From NCBI GenBank assembly GCA_963920525.1, contig OY986438.1, positions 81,331,177 through 81,395,176 on the forward strand: 64,000 bases of DNA, read 5' to 3'. This document shows, piece by piece, positions 33,770-45,220 of the stretch. The translations under genes were made by a program, and so were the position numbers. Every line of letters starts with the position of its first letter. The stretch's first letter is position 1. The stretch comes from Dichetophora obliterata (Eukaryota > Arthropoda > Insecta > Diptera > Sciomyzidae). The notes under the pieces were generated by a model. That model saw nothing but the letters and a program-made list of their open reading frames with translations, was not told the DNA's origin and did no database searches.

Positions 33770-35346
33770 TTCAACTTATAGTTTCATATCCATATATTAA
33801 GCTTTTACAAACTTATTTTAAATTCATACATGAGAATATATACATATGTACATAGTATAATTGTGCTCAATGGGGCTCAATTTATAAGTTAATTTATGTT
33901 GTAATCAAATTCGCTTATTATTGTAAAATAGATTGCAAATAAAATGATTATTAAAAAAAAAAACTTAGAACCTCCGCGTCTGAACGGCACGAGGTTGCTC
34001 TTTAGTGACAGCACGAAATACCTAAGAGTTATTCTGGATAAGAAGTTTATCTGGAATGTTAACATTAAGGAACGTGTTAAAAAGGCAAACATAGCACTAT
34101 TTGCTTGTAAAAAAGCGATTAGTAAAAAAAGGGGTTTTTCCCCCAAAGTAGTCCGCTGGATTAATTTAGTAGTGGGCCGCCACATACTTGTATATGATTA
34201 AATTTTCAAAGGTACAAAGAAGTGCAGGTCTATGTATTACTGGGGCATTGTCCTCAACACCAACCAGCGCCCTTAATGTCATGCTTCACCTTCCTCCTCT
34301 CGATATCTTTGCCAGGGAATGTGCTAACACAACAGCCCTCAGACTGAGAGAATCTGGAAAGTGGATAGGTAATAACTGCGGCCACACAATTATTCTGAAC
34401 TCCTCTGCACCCGATAAAACAGACTACTGTGTGCCCAGCTTAAATCTTGAAAATAACTACGTAGTTCTCTCTACGGCGAGACTGGGAAACAAAATCCCCC
34501 TTGAAATCTCCGGCATAAAAATTTTCACAGATGGATCCAAACTTGGAGAACAAGAAAGGGGAAGTATTTACTCCCAGGATCTCGAAAACGAAGCGTCCTT
34601 TAGACTTCCAAACTATTGTAGTGTTTACAAGGGAAATGATGGCTATTCACGAAACCGCTAAGATTCTAGGTCAAGAATACCTTGAAGGAAAGAGTATTTC
34701 CATCTTTTCAGATAGCCAAGCTGCACTGAAGGCACTGAACTCAAATATTAACAACTTTAAAACTCTCACTGAAAGTCCCAGACCTCTTAACGAGATGGCA
34801 GGGCTACTCAGGATCCACCTCATATGGGTACCCGGCCATAGGGATATCGAAGTAAATAATCTCGCTGACGAATTGGCAAGGAAGGGTACGACCTCTAACA
34901 CCCTCTTACAAGAGGACTTTATTGGTATACCAATTTCCTCCTATAAACTCCAGTGCAAGAACAGATCCTTAAGTCTTGCACAAGAACGCTGGGAAAACTT
35001 TGATACGTCAAGGATGACTAAGTTAACATGGCCTACCTACGACTTAAAATGCACCAACTCACTGCTTGAGTTAGGCAGGGTAAACCTGTCAAAAATAGTA
35101 GGAATCGTAACGGGTCATTGCCTGATCGGAGTGCAAACTCTTCGGTTGGGACTTGCATCAAACGATTTTTGCAGAAGCTGCAGATGTGTGGAGGAGGTAG
35201 AAAATGTTCAGCACCTCCTCTGCGAATGTCCGGCTTTAGCTAAAAGGAGAATGGCAACTCTGGGCCATCCCTTTTTAAATGGACTTGCCGAAGTCTCATG
35301 CTTGGAAATCAAGCATAACCTTAAATTCATTATCCGCTCGAAATAG

Positions 35347-35601
35347 GTAAAAACTAAACACATATTACAGTATGTGTGGGGGTATAAACATACAAACTTG
35401 CAAATCTAGAAAATTGTGACAACTATTTCGCTCATTATGCGCTAATCGAGAGCGGACCATTACTAACAAGACAAATTTAAATGTGACTGTGTTCGAATGC
35501 CCAGTCCTGCTTTAAACTATCGATACTAAATGTGAAATATCGCCCATTCCTGATTTGCTTTAAAATAACAGTTGTCTCCTTTTCTTATTGTGTTTGCGTA
35601 C
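35347..35601. other. Spacer after the LOA-type element
   Basis: Contains TGTGTGGGGGTATAAAC (35374), also seen in similar form near 61710. No gene. Confidence 0.35.
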
Positions 35602-36206
35602 ACCTGTGGCGATATGTTGTAACTTCACTATCGAAGCGAACATCGAAGCGAAGTTTTCGATCTGGCAGTATGTTGTAATATTTTCGTTCGACAGGCGATT
35701 TGGTTTGTTTCGAAGTTATGTGCGAACATTTAACAGCTGCCAGCAAGCTTTTTTTCTTATAATTGGCATGCTAAATAACGTGAATAAATATTTTATAAAT
35801 TTTTTTCTAATACAAATGTAATTTAAACTAAAAATTATAAATTAATTATTTATTAATTATAATATATTTATAATTTTATATAACATTTTTGGCAAAACTA
35901 AGGGTAACTTAATTTGAACAAACAGCTCTAAGGTAACCATATATATACTTTTATTAAAGCCAATACTTTTATTATTGCACTAACTTAAAATCATTATTTA
36001 ACTCTTCTATGTTATATAAATAATATACAATAAATAAAACCATGATTAAATGGATAAATATTTCCGTTTATAATTACTTCGCTTCTCGATCACTGCCACC
36101 AAAATAAAGTGATATTTTATCGCAAATATCGCCTGTCGAAAGTTCTATAACATACCGACTTTCGACAACTTCGAAACTTTCGAAGTTATAACATGTTGCC
36201 ACTGGT
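35602..36206. mobile_element. MITE with imperfect inverted repeats of about 95 bp
   Basis: Left end ACCTGTGGCGATATGTTGTA, right end inverted ACCAGTGGCAACATGTTATA. Both arms continue with AACTTC, TCGAAG words, GTATGTTRTA and TTCGACAGGCGAT. The 605-bp element has an AT-rich, non-coding centre. A target duplication was not found. Confidence 0.8.
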
Positions 36207-36520
36207 TAAACGGAAAAAAATGCCAAATGAAAGATAGCCTACTTTTCGAGCGTGTATGGCACGTGAATGCAAGAATGAGCTATGGACCGCCGGAAGCATC
36301 TTATTTTGCAGAAGTTATAATGCGAAAGTAAGCCCAAGCAAAATTTTTCATTTCTCAACATCTAAGCATAAGAAAAATTTGGAAAAGTGACTTGAAATAC
36401 CAGCGAAAGAGCAAGCTTTTCAGCATGGACTTGTGTCAGGTTTTTTTACGGGCTAACATTCATCTTAAAAATGTCGCAAATTTGCATATCAAAATTTTTT
36501 TTTGAAAAATATACTAAACA

Positions 36521-36674
36521 ACAAATGCCGACCGAAAGTGTGCTAGGGCAAAAATATGTTCTAGTTTTGTTTAACGAAAGTATGAATAATATGAAAAACA
36601 AATGCCGACCGATAGTGTGCTGCTGCAAAAATATGGTCCAGTTTACTTTGAAGAAAATATGAATAATATGAAGA
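36521..36674 (+). repeat. 77-bp tandem duplication inside the hAT pseudogene
   Basis: ACAAATGCCGACCGAAAGTG (36521) recurs as ACAAATGCCGACCGATAGTG (36598). Both units end GTATGAATAATATGAA or close to it. The period of 77 is not a multiple of three, so the duplication itself shifts the frame. Confidence 0.85.
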
Positions 36675-36880
36675 AAAAGCTTTCAACAAGCATATCTGGA
36701 TCTCGGTTTACGAGACAACTGACGTCGATCAAAAGATTATTGAAAATTTTATTTTTGGCGTTCTCGAGAAGGGTGCAAATCCCTAGTAATACCTTCTAAG
36801 CGTCGGCGAAATAGATGCGGGAAACGCAAATAATATAGCAACTTTTGTAAACGACAGTCTTTCTCTTATATGGCCTGAAG

Positions 36881-36943
36881 GTAAGTTAATGTCTAAGTTT
36901 GTTTGATGTGAAAATGTATTATTTTTCCTTTTCATTATTCTAG
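36881..36943 (+). other. Intron in the hAT pseudogene
   Basis: GTAAGT at 36881 and TTCTAG ending at 36943. The flanks join LIWPEG to IEYDHVLIAV, as in related transposases. 63 bp. A second possible donor, GTAAAA, follows AAVK at about 37012. Confidence 0.75.
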
Positions 36944-37406
36944 GAATTGAATACGACCACGTTCTTATTGCAGTCACAAATGCTGCACCTTACATGGTGG
37001 CGGCGGTCAAGGTAAAACTTCAAAATCTTAGATAATTGAAAACTGATAAATTTCTTTATTTATGCACCATCTCGTCGAAAGAACTTAAAATCAACTTATC
37101 CTGAAGTGCCGCTCCCATTAACACCTTCAACAACACGCTGGGGTACTTGGATAACAAATGCATACAACAGTGACAATTTTTAAAAATAAAATCTCTTGTA
37201 GAAAGTTTTAAGGACGAAGAAAATGATCCAATTCGCAAGGCCAAAGATTTGTTTGCAAAAGAAAGTCTTCACAGCGATTTGGCTTTTATCAAATCAAATT
37301 TCGCCATCATTCACCACTCGATAACAAAATTAGAAGCAAAGAGCCCATCGCTCAAAACAAGTCTTAAACATATTGACAGCGTGAAAAAGTCATTAAAGCA
37401 ATTGAG

Positions 37407-37843
37407 CCTGTTCTCACGCGCCTTACGTTAGGCGGAGCATCGGATATATTTTGACGTATACAGGTTAGGTGGGAAGGTGACAAGTTACGTAAGGCAGCAT
37501 TTTTAAAAATTTTAAAAATGTTGCGATTCATTTTGACGTCTGTTATTTTGAAGTTACATTGTGTGTCATTTTCCTCTTCGTTCTCTTATGTTTTAGCGCA
37601 AATAAATTTTGTTTTGCATTAGTTGGGTTTTCACTTTAACTCATTTCTAATTTTTTGCGTTGCTGTTTAATTTAAGACTTACAAAGTAATGAATTTTCCG
37701 AAATTTAACAGCACATTTTATTGGCTGTTCTCGGAATTCAAAAGAAGGCGGTCTTAAAAAAGTCGGTAGTAAGAACACCTGACAGATGCATAGTGTCAAA
37801 ATAACGCCATTACTCTGCCTTTTTTAAGGCGAGTGAGAACAGG
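37407..37843. mobile_element. MITE with CCTGTTCTCAC inverted ends in the hAT pseudogene
   Basis: CCTGTTCTCACGCGCCTTA at 37407 and, inverted, CCTGTTCTCACTCGCCTTA ending at 37843, both continuing with AGGCRGAG. 437 bp, non-coding, containing a smaller inverted pair (TTTTTAAAAATTTTAAAAAT). The hAT frame is interrupted between KKSLKQL and the following exon. Confidence 0.82.
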
Positions 37844-38160
37844 GTGAGAATGCTGAGAAATTTTTAAATAAATTTGATTCCGTATTTGTCCGTAACCCAT
37901 GATTTAAACATATTAAAATTGTGGAAAAAAATATTGTACGCTAACAAAGAGGTTTTCTGTGAGTTCACTGGGAAGCTTATTCCCATTGAATTGTCGAAAC
38001 TTAAATACTGCCCGGTTACATCCTGCAATGTGGAACGCAGTTTTTCTGCTTATGGATCTCTTATAACCGAAAAACGTCGTAAGTTTACGTTGGAAAACTT
38101 AAAATAGTATATTATGTCTACTGCAATTGCGAAAAACGTTCAGAAGAGGATGCTTAAGAC

Positions 38161-39966
38161 AAATTTTAATCAATATGTATTAAAATTTTTTTTAATAACA
38201 TTCAATATTTTTTTTTTGTTACACCTACGGGTAAAAAGTATTTGTGCAAACGCTTTAAGCAAATGAATTACAAACAAAAAAAGGCTAATTTAACTCTAAC
38301 ATTTTTTGTAAAGACGTTAAATAAAATAAACAATTCCGTCTTCTGAAACTCGTTGTTTTTTATGTATATGTAATTATTTTTCGTGCCTATTTATTTAATT
38401 TTTCGTGCCTTTTTGCCATTTCTTGTGACTATTTCGGGCCTAAAATGGCCTTTTCTCGTGCTTATTTTAATCTTCTTTAATCATCTCTAACAAAAAAAAA
38501 GACATTGACTAAAAAAAGATTTATAAAATAAATAGTTTTACACATGTTTTAAAAGCACATAGTTTACATGAACTACAACAGATATCATCATATATAATAG
38601 AACAATGGCAATAAGTCCTTTTTTTTTCTTAAAGAGTACCTTATTGTTAAAATGAAATTTAGCATTAACAATTTAGTTGAATTCCTCCGCTTCGTTATAA
38701 TAAATAATATTAAAAAAACGTTTTTAGTGGTTGAAATGGTTGGCATGGTTTAAACTGAAAAACGAAAGCTGGTAAGAGTAAAGAAAAGTTTTTTCTAAAG
38801 CATCACTTAATGTTTTACTTAAATTCAAATATAAATACATAGAAAACAATACTTCTGTCCAGTAACAAGTGCTTCCGCTATCAGCAAATACAAAAATATT
38901 TTAGCTCAAAAGAAACATTTCGATTGTGGATTTCGTCACTCTATTATCATATTGCTCTGAAAATATTTAATATTTTTTATATTCTTCTGCTACACAAATT
39001 ACATGTAATAAGGACATGCAATTTGTGTTATTTTAATTCGTATATTTCAAAAGTAGCAATTTTTTTAAAAAAGAGTTCCAATACTTTTTTAAATTTTTCT
39101 TGCTCAGAAACAATTTTTTTACAATCTTAAATATTTCGACATGGCAATTTGTGCTACAAAAGTAATTAAATAATCCTATAGTTTATCTGATGGATTATTC
39201 TTTGCAGAGTCTTTTCTTCAAACGGCGAAAGTTTTCTCTTATACAAGCTAAGCATTTTGAAGTTTTTTTTCTGATCTCTTTTCCAAACCTTACGCTGATA
39301 TAATTAAAAAATTTTAAAGGCCAAGTGAAAACCATGATATACGTGAATAACATAAAATAAAATAAACTTATAAAAAGATTTTAAAAACAGCAGAAATGTA
39401 TGCAAAAAAGAAAAGTGGCAATGAGAGATTAAAAAATGGTTTGAAATTAATTGTGCAAAGATCATCTTTAATTGAACTAACACACTCTCAGAAAAAAAAT
39501 TTGGTTAATTTAACCAAACCTTAACTAAATGTCACGTTAAAATTTGCCAACACGAATCGTCAGGTTAGGATTATCACATGCCATTCAGGTCAATTCAACC
39601 TGTTTTTGTGGTTTAATGAAACTTACAAATGTGGTTATCAAACCGAATTTTAACGAGTATTTGTGGTTAAATCGAATTGAATCAGGCTAATTAACCTAAG
39701 TCAATGATGAGATTTTTGTATTGGGGGCAGGAAGTTACAGCAAATAAATCATTGTCGCCTTATTTTTTAAGCCCACGTGACTACAGAATTAGATAAAATT
39801 AAATGTTTAAAGACATGGCACTTCACCTACCTTATCCTGAGGTATCCTTTGTTCTGGTCTTGTGATGCAGAACTGGACAGCTGGCAGGTTGTTTTTTCGC
39901 TATAAGCCTACCATATTTTTTCCGCTTTTTTCTACATGTGTTTCTGTTATTCAGATCCGTTAGGTG
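38161..39966. other. AT-rich interval after the hAT pseudogene
   Basis: Bases 38370-38480 hold TTTCGTGCC words repeated three times. Bases 39490-39700 hold repeated GGTTAA and TTAACC words in both orientations, perhaps a diverged MITE. No coding sequence recognised. Confidence 0.35.
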
Positions 39967-39977
39967 AAACTAACGTT

Positions 39978-41831
39978 TATCAGGTTAATGCGATGTGGTT
40001 GACAGATTTGAATTAGCATGTTACTTAAGCTTTAAACTCATTTAGAATATCGTTCACTGTTAGTCCCATTTTAGATTTGACGATGTGCCGCCGATGTCGT
40101 TCACCGATTTTTTCATATTTTCTTTTGTTACGAATACGATTCAAAGCAAACATGGAATTCGGCCAAGCAATTTTTTTCTTGCTATTTCACGCTTTGTTTA
40201 TGGGAGTGAAAGAGTAAGTGTGACAAATTGGCGCAAAATCGCTGGTACGGCCGATTTTTTTGACGATTTTTATTTATCCCTTCTCCTCAACTCCCGCACC
40301 CAAGAACAGCAAAAATAAGAATATCGGTGAGAGAAATCGGTGGCATATCGCTTTGTCTAAAATGGGACTTAACGATATAGATAAGCTATGTGCCACTAAC
40401 GTTTCATTACATTTCGAACTAAGTTTGACTGAAATTGTGTAACATCTGGAATCCCTAGTTCAAGGAGGAAAAAGACAATAGGGGTATTCACGATTCAGTG
40501 CACTTGTCTGTGCAGTTGAGGACTTGTGCACTTTACAAAAACAAAATACACGTACGTCAAAAAACTGCGCAAGTGCTTTTATAGTGTAGCCAAAAACTTG
40601 AGGACTTGACCAGCTGTGCACTTGTGTGCATTGAAAAATGTTGACAGCTTTGAAAAAGTGATAGTGGAGTGTTCATGAAAACCTAACTACACAAGTCCTC
40701 AAGTCCTCAACTACACTGGCAAGTGCACTGAATCGTGAATACCCCTATTGAGTCAATAAATGAAGACTTCTTCTCTAAGTACTCTTTAAACATGGCCCTT
40801 ACACTTTTATCATGCCTTTAAAATCGGGTTGTTATGAATAAAAAGTCACATTGTACTTATATAAATAACAAATTCTTTCTACTAGTTTCTTGAGCTTGAC
40901 ATATTTATAGGAGTAAACCTACTGGAACTATGAATTAATAGGGTAGACTGGGTCACACTTGAAACCCTTTTCATTTTGGAACGATTTTCTCAAAAGAGAA
41001 CAAATGAATCAACATGAAATAAATTGCTTGTAAAGAAGTAGTAGTTTGGCTGTACTCTTTGAGAATGTAAAATTAAAAAACAATAATACAAGACAATTTT
41101 TATTCGCTTTTTAGAAACAAAAATTTCTAATTCTTATGATAATAGTGGCACCTTTATCGCAAAACTGCATATGCTGTTGAATTTCTAAAAGAGTGAAAGT
41201 ATTTGCGTCACATATACATATACTTGTGTTGCCAACAGTATTTACTCTTGAAAAGTAATTCAAGAACGACACGGTTGGGCTAAAAGTAAGTATTTATTTA
41301 CGCTAACAATGAAAAAATAGTAGGTTTATTCTACCACTTTTTTCATTGCGAACTTATATGCTTTATCGAAAGCGAAAGTGTTGATAAATCGAAGATTCTC
41401 GCGCTGTTGTCGCAAATGTGTCCCGTTGTTGGGAACGCAATGATTAATACAAGTTGTCGGCATGAAGTACAAAATTGTTGGCATTGGAACATTTTTTTTT
41501 TTTTGAGTGCATGGGAAAATCAGAACAACGATTAAGTATTTCGTTACATAACCAGTTATTGTTTTCTTGGAATGCCATACATTCTGTCAAGAAAGAACCG
41601 GCAATGAATAATTTAAAAAGGCCGCTTACAGGGCCAAAAGATCAGACGGTCAGGCGCGAAATTAACGGGAGGTAAGCTACCCATTTATTTTTTTAAGAGT
41701 CGTCCTAATTAATACTTTATTGCTGAAATTTGTTTGAAATTATAATTTTTAATTGTGAGCTTTAAGTAACATGTGAGGTAACATGCTAATTCTAATCTGT
41801 CAACCACATTGCATTAACCTGATAAACGTTA
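39978..41831. mobile_element. DNA element with CTAACGTTTATCAGG inverted ends
   Basis: Left arm CTAACGTTTATCAGGTTAAT (from about 39978) continues GCRATGTGGTTGACAGATT and GAATTAGCATGTTACTTAA. The complement ends at about 41831 (right arm 41757-41831, with a small duplicated ACATG segment). The interior of about 1.7 kb carries one nested MITE and two unrecognised open frames (40085-40318 and 41475-41675). Superfamily unknown. Confidence 0.7.
40478..40748. mobile_element. MITE with ATAGGGGTATTCACGATTCA inverted ends
   Basis: The inverted repeat ATAGGGGTATTCACGATTCA then GTGCACTTG is perfect over 29 bp at 40478 and 40748, and continues imperfectly (GTTGAGGACTTG) for about 20 bp more. 271 bp. Internal GTGCACTTG and AAGTCCTCAAG words are repeated. 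Non-coding. It lies inside the 39978-41831 element. Confidence 0.9.
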
Positions 41832-42267
41832 GATCAAGTAAGTTTTTAAGAAGGCAACAACAACAACAGCTCTGTGTAGAGTCAATCACTTAGCTGACTA
41901 GATTAGTCTGTTTCGGAAATCGCTACATTTTCCTCTTCAGTAGTCTTTGAGTGATTAAGCTGTGATCAACTTACTGTTTAAATTAGTATATGAGTGCGCA
42001 GATTTTGGAATTCATTCTTTTGAATTGTATGCCTGCTAATCATATGACATTTCAAAGCAGTAGGCTATTTATAGATCACCGCCATCAACTCTATCAAGGG
42101 TTGTCATCTGTTCTTGTTGCTTCTTAATTTATTTCAATATTCATTGGTGTTCGATAGTTTGTCAAAATGAAATGTAATTTCCGAAACAGACTATCTAGTC
42201 AGCTAAGTGATTGACTCTATACAGAGTTGTTGTTGTTGTTGTTGCCTTCTTAAAAACGTACTTGATC
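41832..42267. mobile_element. MITE with inverted repeats of about 90 bp
   Basis: GATCAAGTAAGTTTTTAAGA at 41832 and its near complement ending at 42267. The arms continue GGCAACAACAACAAC, TAGAGTCAATCACTTAGCTG and CTGTTTCGGAAAT. It sits exactly on the right end of the 39978-41831 element. AAAGCTCACAATT just beyond it (42269) is the complement of AATTGTGAGCTTT before it (41751). Confidence 0.88.
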
Positions 42268-42617
42268 GAAAGCTCACAATTTAATTCTTGTAATAATTTC
42301 ATAGATCATAAAAACTAATCATAATTTTTATTTACAATTCTTATGAACGCATCAAAGTCAGTCGTACCATTCTTTGCCATTTTCACCGTCAGCCATACCA
42401 AAAACCCGTTGCTTGGTTTGGGGGGTACATCACCCTTTGCCTATGAAATTAATTTTTAATTTTGTAAAATATTTTGCTTTCACTGCGCATTTATTATGTT
42501 TTTTTAACAAATTTTACATAAATAAAACAAATCTATGCTATCAATTTAAGCAAGTAAATTGCTAGTAACACCATTGTGAGATTGAAGTCTGAATGAATAT
42601 TAGATATAAGCTCTTCA
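42268..42617. other. Spacer, nothing recognised
   Basis: AT-rich. A 63-codon frame at 42374-42565 has no recognisable domain. Confidence 0.4.
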
Positions 42618-42971
42618 TTTTTTTTTTTATTGCAATAACAATAGAGTTCAGCTACTACAGCTTTTTCACACTTTCTCCGCAATAAATCATTTTAAGAACC
42701 AACCCAAATATTATTGAAATATCTTAAAGATATCGAATAAAAGTGGTCCCAACAAAAACCAAAAGGCAGAAAAATTTACCCACCATAATATGGGTTGGGC
42801 TCAGGGACAACACAAGACATAACAACTAACCATGCGTTTACATAGATCTTATCCTTCATTAGTTTTCAATCTACTTTTTAGTTGACCATTCGACAAGTTA
42901 ACATCAAACACGATACAGTTCTTAACAAAGGTACTCATGCGATTTAATGGAGCAGTCAGCATATAATTTGT

Positions 42972-45213
42972 TCAACTAAATGGTAAATAAATCAAGTTGT
43001 TAGAGTTTCTACTGCTTTTACGGTTAGTGTTAAAATTTATAAGAGAAAGAAGTTCTGGAGAATCGAATACACCAGTTATAAGTTGTTGTAAGTATACGAT
43101 ATCAGCAGATTTCCTTCTCTCACTTAAAGATTGCATCTTTAATAATTTTAAACAATCCTCATATGAAGGAAGATTAAATGTGTCAGTTCCACTCGAGCCT
43201 CTCAGAGCAAACCGAACAAAATGTTTTCGAATTCTTTCGACACGATCAACATGCACATTGTAATGTCGGGACCATACTTGACTTGCGTACTCCAGGTGAG
43301 GACGCACGATTGAATAATACAGAGTTGTAGTTGTTATTAAGCTATCAAACTCTTTGGCCCATCGTTTTATAAAACCAAGCATAGAAGACGCTTTTTTACA
43401 AATTCTATCAATATGCATGTTAAACGATAACTTAGAATCCATGCATATATCAAGGTCTTTGACGGTAGTTACACGACTTAAAGCAGTATATTTAATTTTT
43501 TAATAAAAAACAAGATTGTTCCTTTTACGCGAAAAGGTCATAGTTTGACATTTATCTGGATTCAAAAACATATTATTTTTGGAACACCAAACCTCAAAGG
43601 AGTTCAAGTCTGACTGGAGCAGGTCTGAATTGTCATTAGAATCAATTGTTCTGTATATTTTCATATCATCAGCATAAATAAGCAAATGAGAGTGTTTGAT
43701 GATGTGAGTAACATCATTAATTGCCAAAATGAACAGAAGTGGACCTTGAGGAACACCCGATTCTGCAACAAATTCAGAAGACAACACACCTCGGAACCGT
43801 ATTTGATAAAATCTCTCCATCAAATACGATTTGAACCAGTTTACAAAATATTGTGGAAATCCCAATAATTCAGGTTTAAATAAAATTAGATTATGCGGTA
43901 ATTTATCAAAAGCTTTGCTAAAGTTAGTGTAAATACAATCAACCTGGCTACCAGAATCAATATATTTTAAGCAGAATGTAGTGAAATCGAGGAGATTAAA
44001 CACAGTGGATCTGCCTGTAACAAAACCATGCTGACGAGTTGTCATGACTTGCCCACAGTGAATTTTCACTCGATCGTACATCATTCGCTCAAAAAGTTTA
44101 GGAATTGAAGACAGCTTAGCGATAGGCCTATAATTAGTGACGTCATTACTACAACCTTTTTTGTAAATAGGACTGATATAAGATTTTTTCCAGAAATGAG
44201 GAACATTTCTTTCATTAATTGACTTATTAAAAAGTAACGAGAGTGGTTGACACAAAATGGAGCCGCATTGTTTTAATACTGCGGCAGGAATCCCATCTGG
44301 TCCAGCGCTAAAATCTTCATCGATTGATACAATGTACTTGAAAATATCCTCTGAGGTAAAAGATATATTTTCCAAAGAAACCTTGGGTGCACTGTTCATA
44401 TAATCAAAATACGCTAAATCAGGATTAAAAGAATCTGAACAAAATGATTCTTTAAAAAGATTGGCAAATAGGCCACAAATAATGGTGGAATCGTCAGTAA
44501 ATCCAAATACTCAGTAAAGCCAAATACTCAAAGGTGGATGGTAATTATCAATAGTTGTCAAAGCATGAAGTGCCTTCTGAACAATGACATTGTTACTGTC
44601 TGTAGTTAAGACTAGGTCAAGCAGCCTTTCCAGACTATTATAAATACAACTAACTTGTTGGAAGTCAGAACATATATTGTCAACAAATATATGTTCTTGG
44701 CGTGTCTTCGAATTAGATGCACAAAAATGTGTTTCATCGTCAGAAGAATGCCATTTTAAGTCAGGCAAATTAAAATCGCCCAACAATAAAATGTCGTCAT
44801 TAACGTCAAGTAAATTTAATATAAATTCTATGCAATCCGCAGCAGGGAATATCAATAGAGGATCTAACACAGGAGTTCCTTACAGCTAATAGGACACCAC
44901 CACCAACTGCAGTTGCCAAAAAAATGTCGCGCGTCTTTGAACGCAATCCCATTACATTTTGATAGTAAAGAGAAAGCCTAGTTAGTTTTTTGGGTCTGGT
45001 CTGACTGGCGATATTATTCGTCCTTCTAGACCTGTGTTTGGGTTTAAACTCAGAAACAAAGATATTAGCCCACAGATTAGAGCTCAGAACAGTTGCAAAC
45101 TCTTCAGCAGCCACTGTGAGAATAAATGATGCGTGGGACGGTTTATTACCAATTTTTTTGCATGAGCAGAAAGCAGTCTGACTTACTAAACAGTTATGTT
45201 TGACAAACGTCAA
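42972..45213 (-). pseudogene. ORF2 of copy B: endonuclease remnant and reverse transcriptase
   Basis: From 45213 down: FVKHNCLVSQTAFCSCKK (ORF1 end) runs in one frame into LSLYYQNVMGLRSKTR, then two deletions, DILLLGDFNLPDLKWHSSDD, DNYHPPLSIW, a larger deletion, and the reverse transcriptase block (44399-43500). That block differs from copy A by two residues only (SNLLD to FNLLD, YTDFSK to YTNFSK). The 156-residue C-terminal segment (43442-42972) is identical to copy A. The shortened GVPQGPLLF motif and the in-frame TAA are present here too. Catalytic YADD is intact. Confidence 0.85.
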
Positions 45214-45220
45214 TACAATA

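Larger units (their letters stand above)
32564..33961 (+). mobile_element. 5'-truncated Jockey-type element nested in the LOA-type element
   Basis: The 11-bp direct repeat AACTTAGAACC flanks it (32553-32563 and 33962-33972). It ends in a poly(A) tract and begins in the middle of the reverse transcriptase (YRPINLL), the usual product of incomplete target-primed reverse transcription. 1398 bp. The host frame reads …KIPNLEP on both sides of the insertion. Confidence 0.92.
29413..35346 (+). mobile_element. LOA-type non-LTR retrotransposon with RNase H, interrupted
   Basis: A decayed element with a DUF4780-type ORF1 (29413-30102), an endonuclease (30438-31170), reverse transcriptase (about 31190-32551 and 33973-34190), RNase H and a C-terminal Cys/His knuckle (34190-35346). 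It is split by a 5'-truncated Jockey-type element at 32564-33961. RNase H after the reverse transcriptase and this ORF1 domain fit the LOA/Baggins group of Jockey-superfamily elements. Neither terminus was defined. Confidence 0.75.
30438..35346 (+). pseudogene. ORF2 of the LOA-type element: endonuclease, reverse transcriptase, RNase H
   Basis: Endonuclease: VLQINLHHCKAASAAL, VLIQEPWMINNKILGL, GGDTNAHHSEWGS, SFSDHGFIEF. Reverse transcriptase pieces: YKSPGPDGIIAAQL (about 31755), PQGGVLS (duplicated, see repeat at 32279), NKIVAYADDIAIVFSGK, SGLSVSPEKTDLVLF. After the nested element: STKYLRVILDKKFIWN, and QRSAGLCITGALSSTPTSAL. RNase H: KIFTDGSK (Asp), EMMAIHETAK (Glu), ISIFSDSQAAL (Asp), WVPGHRDIEVNNLADELAR (Asp). 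C-terminus: CRSCRCVEEVENVQHLLC. Many stops and frameshifts. The region 34531-35346 is one uninterrupted frame of 271 codons. Confidence 0.85.
36290..38160 (+). pseudogene. hAT transposase pseudogene with BED-like start and dimerisation end
   Basis: Motifs in order: AKFFISQHL and SKHKKNLEK (BED-like finger remnant), RANIHLKNVANLHIKIFF, EKYTKQQMPTESVLGQKY, IWISVYETTDVDQKIIENF where the usual catalytic Asp of IDETTD is Tyr, IATFVNDSLSLIWPEG, then after an intron YDHVLIAVTNAAPYMVAAVK where the usual TDAAPYM has Asn for Asp, TRWGTWITNAY, DPIRKAKDLFAKESLHSDLA, and the dimerisation block KYCPVTSCNVERSFSAYGSL. Two catalytic acids are therefore replaced. A 77-bp tandem duplication, a MITE and several stops break the frame. 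Introns are retained, so this copy came from DNA, not from a spliced message. Confidence 0.85.
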
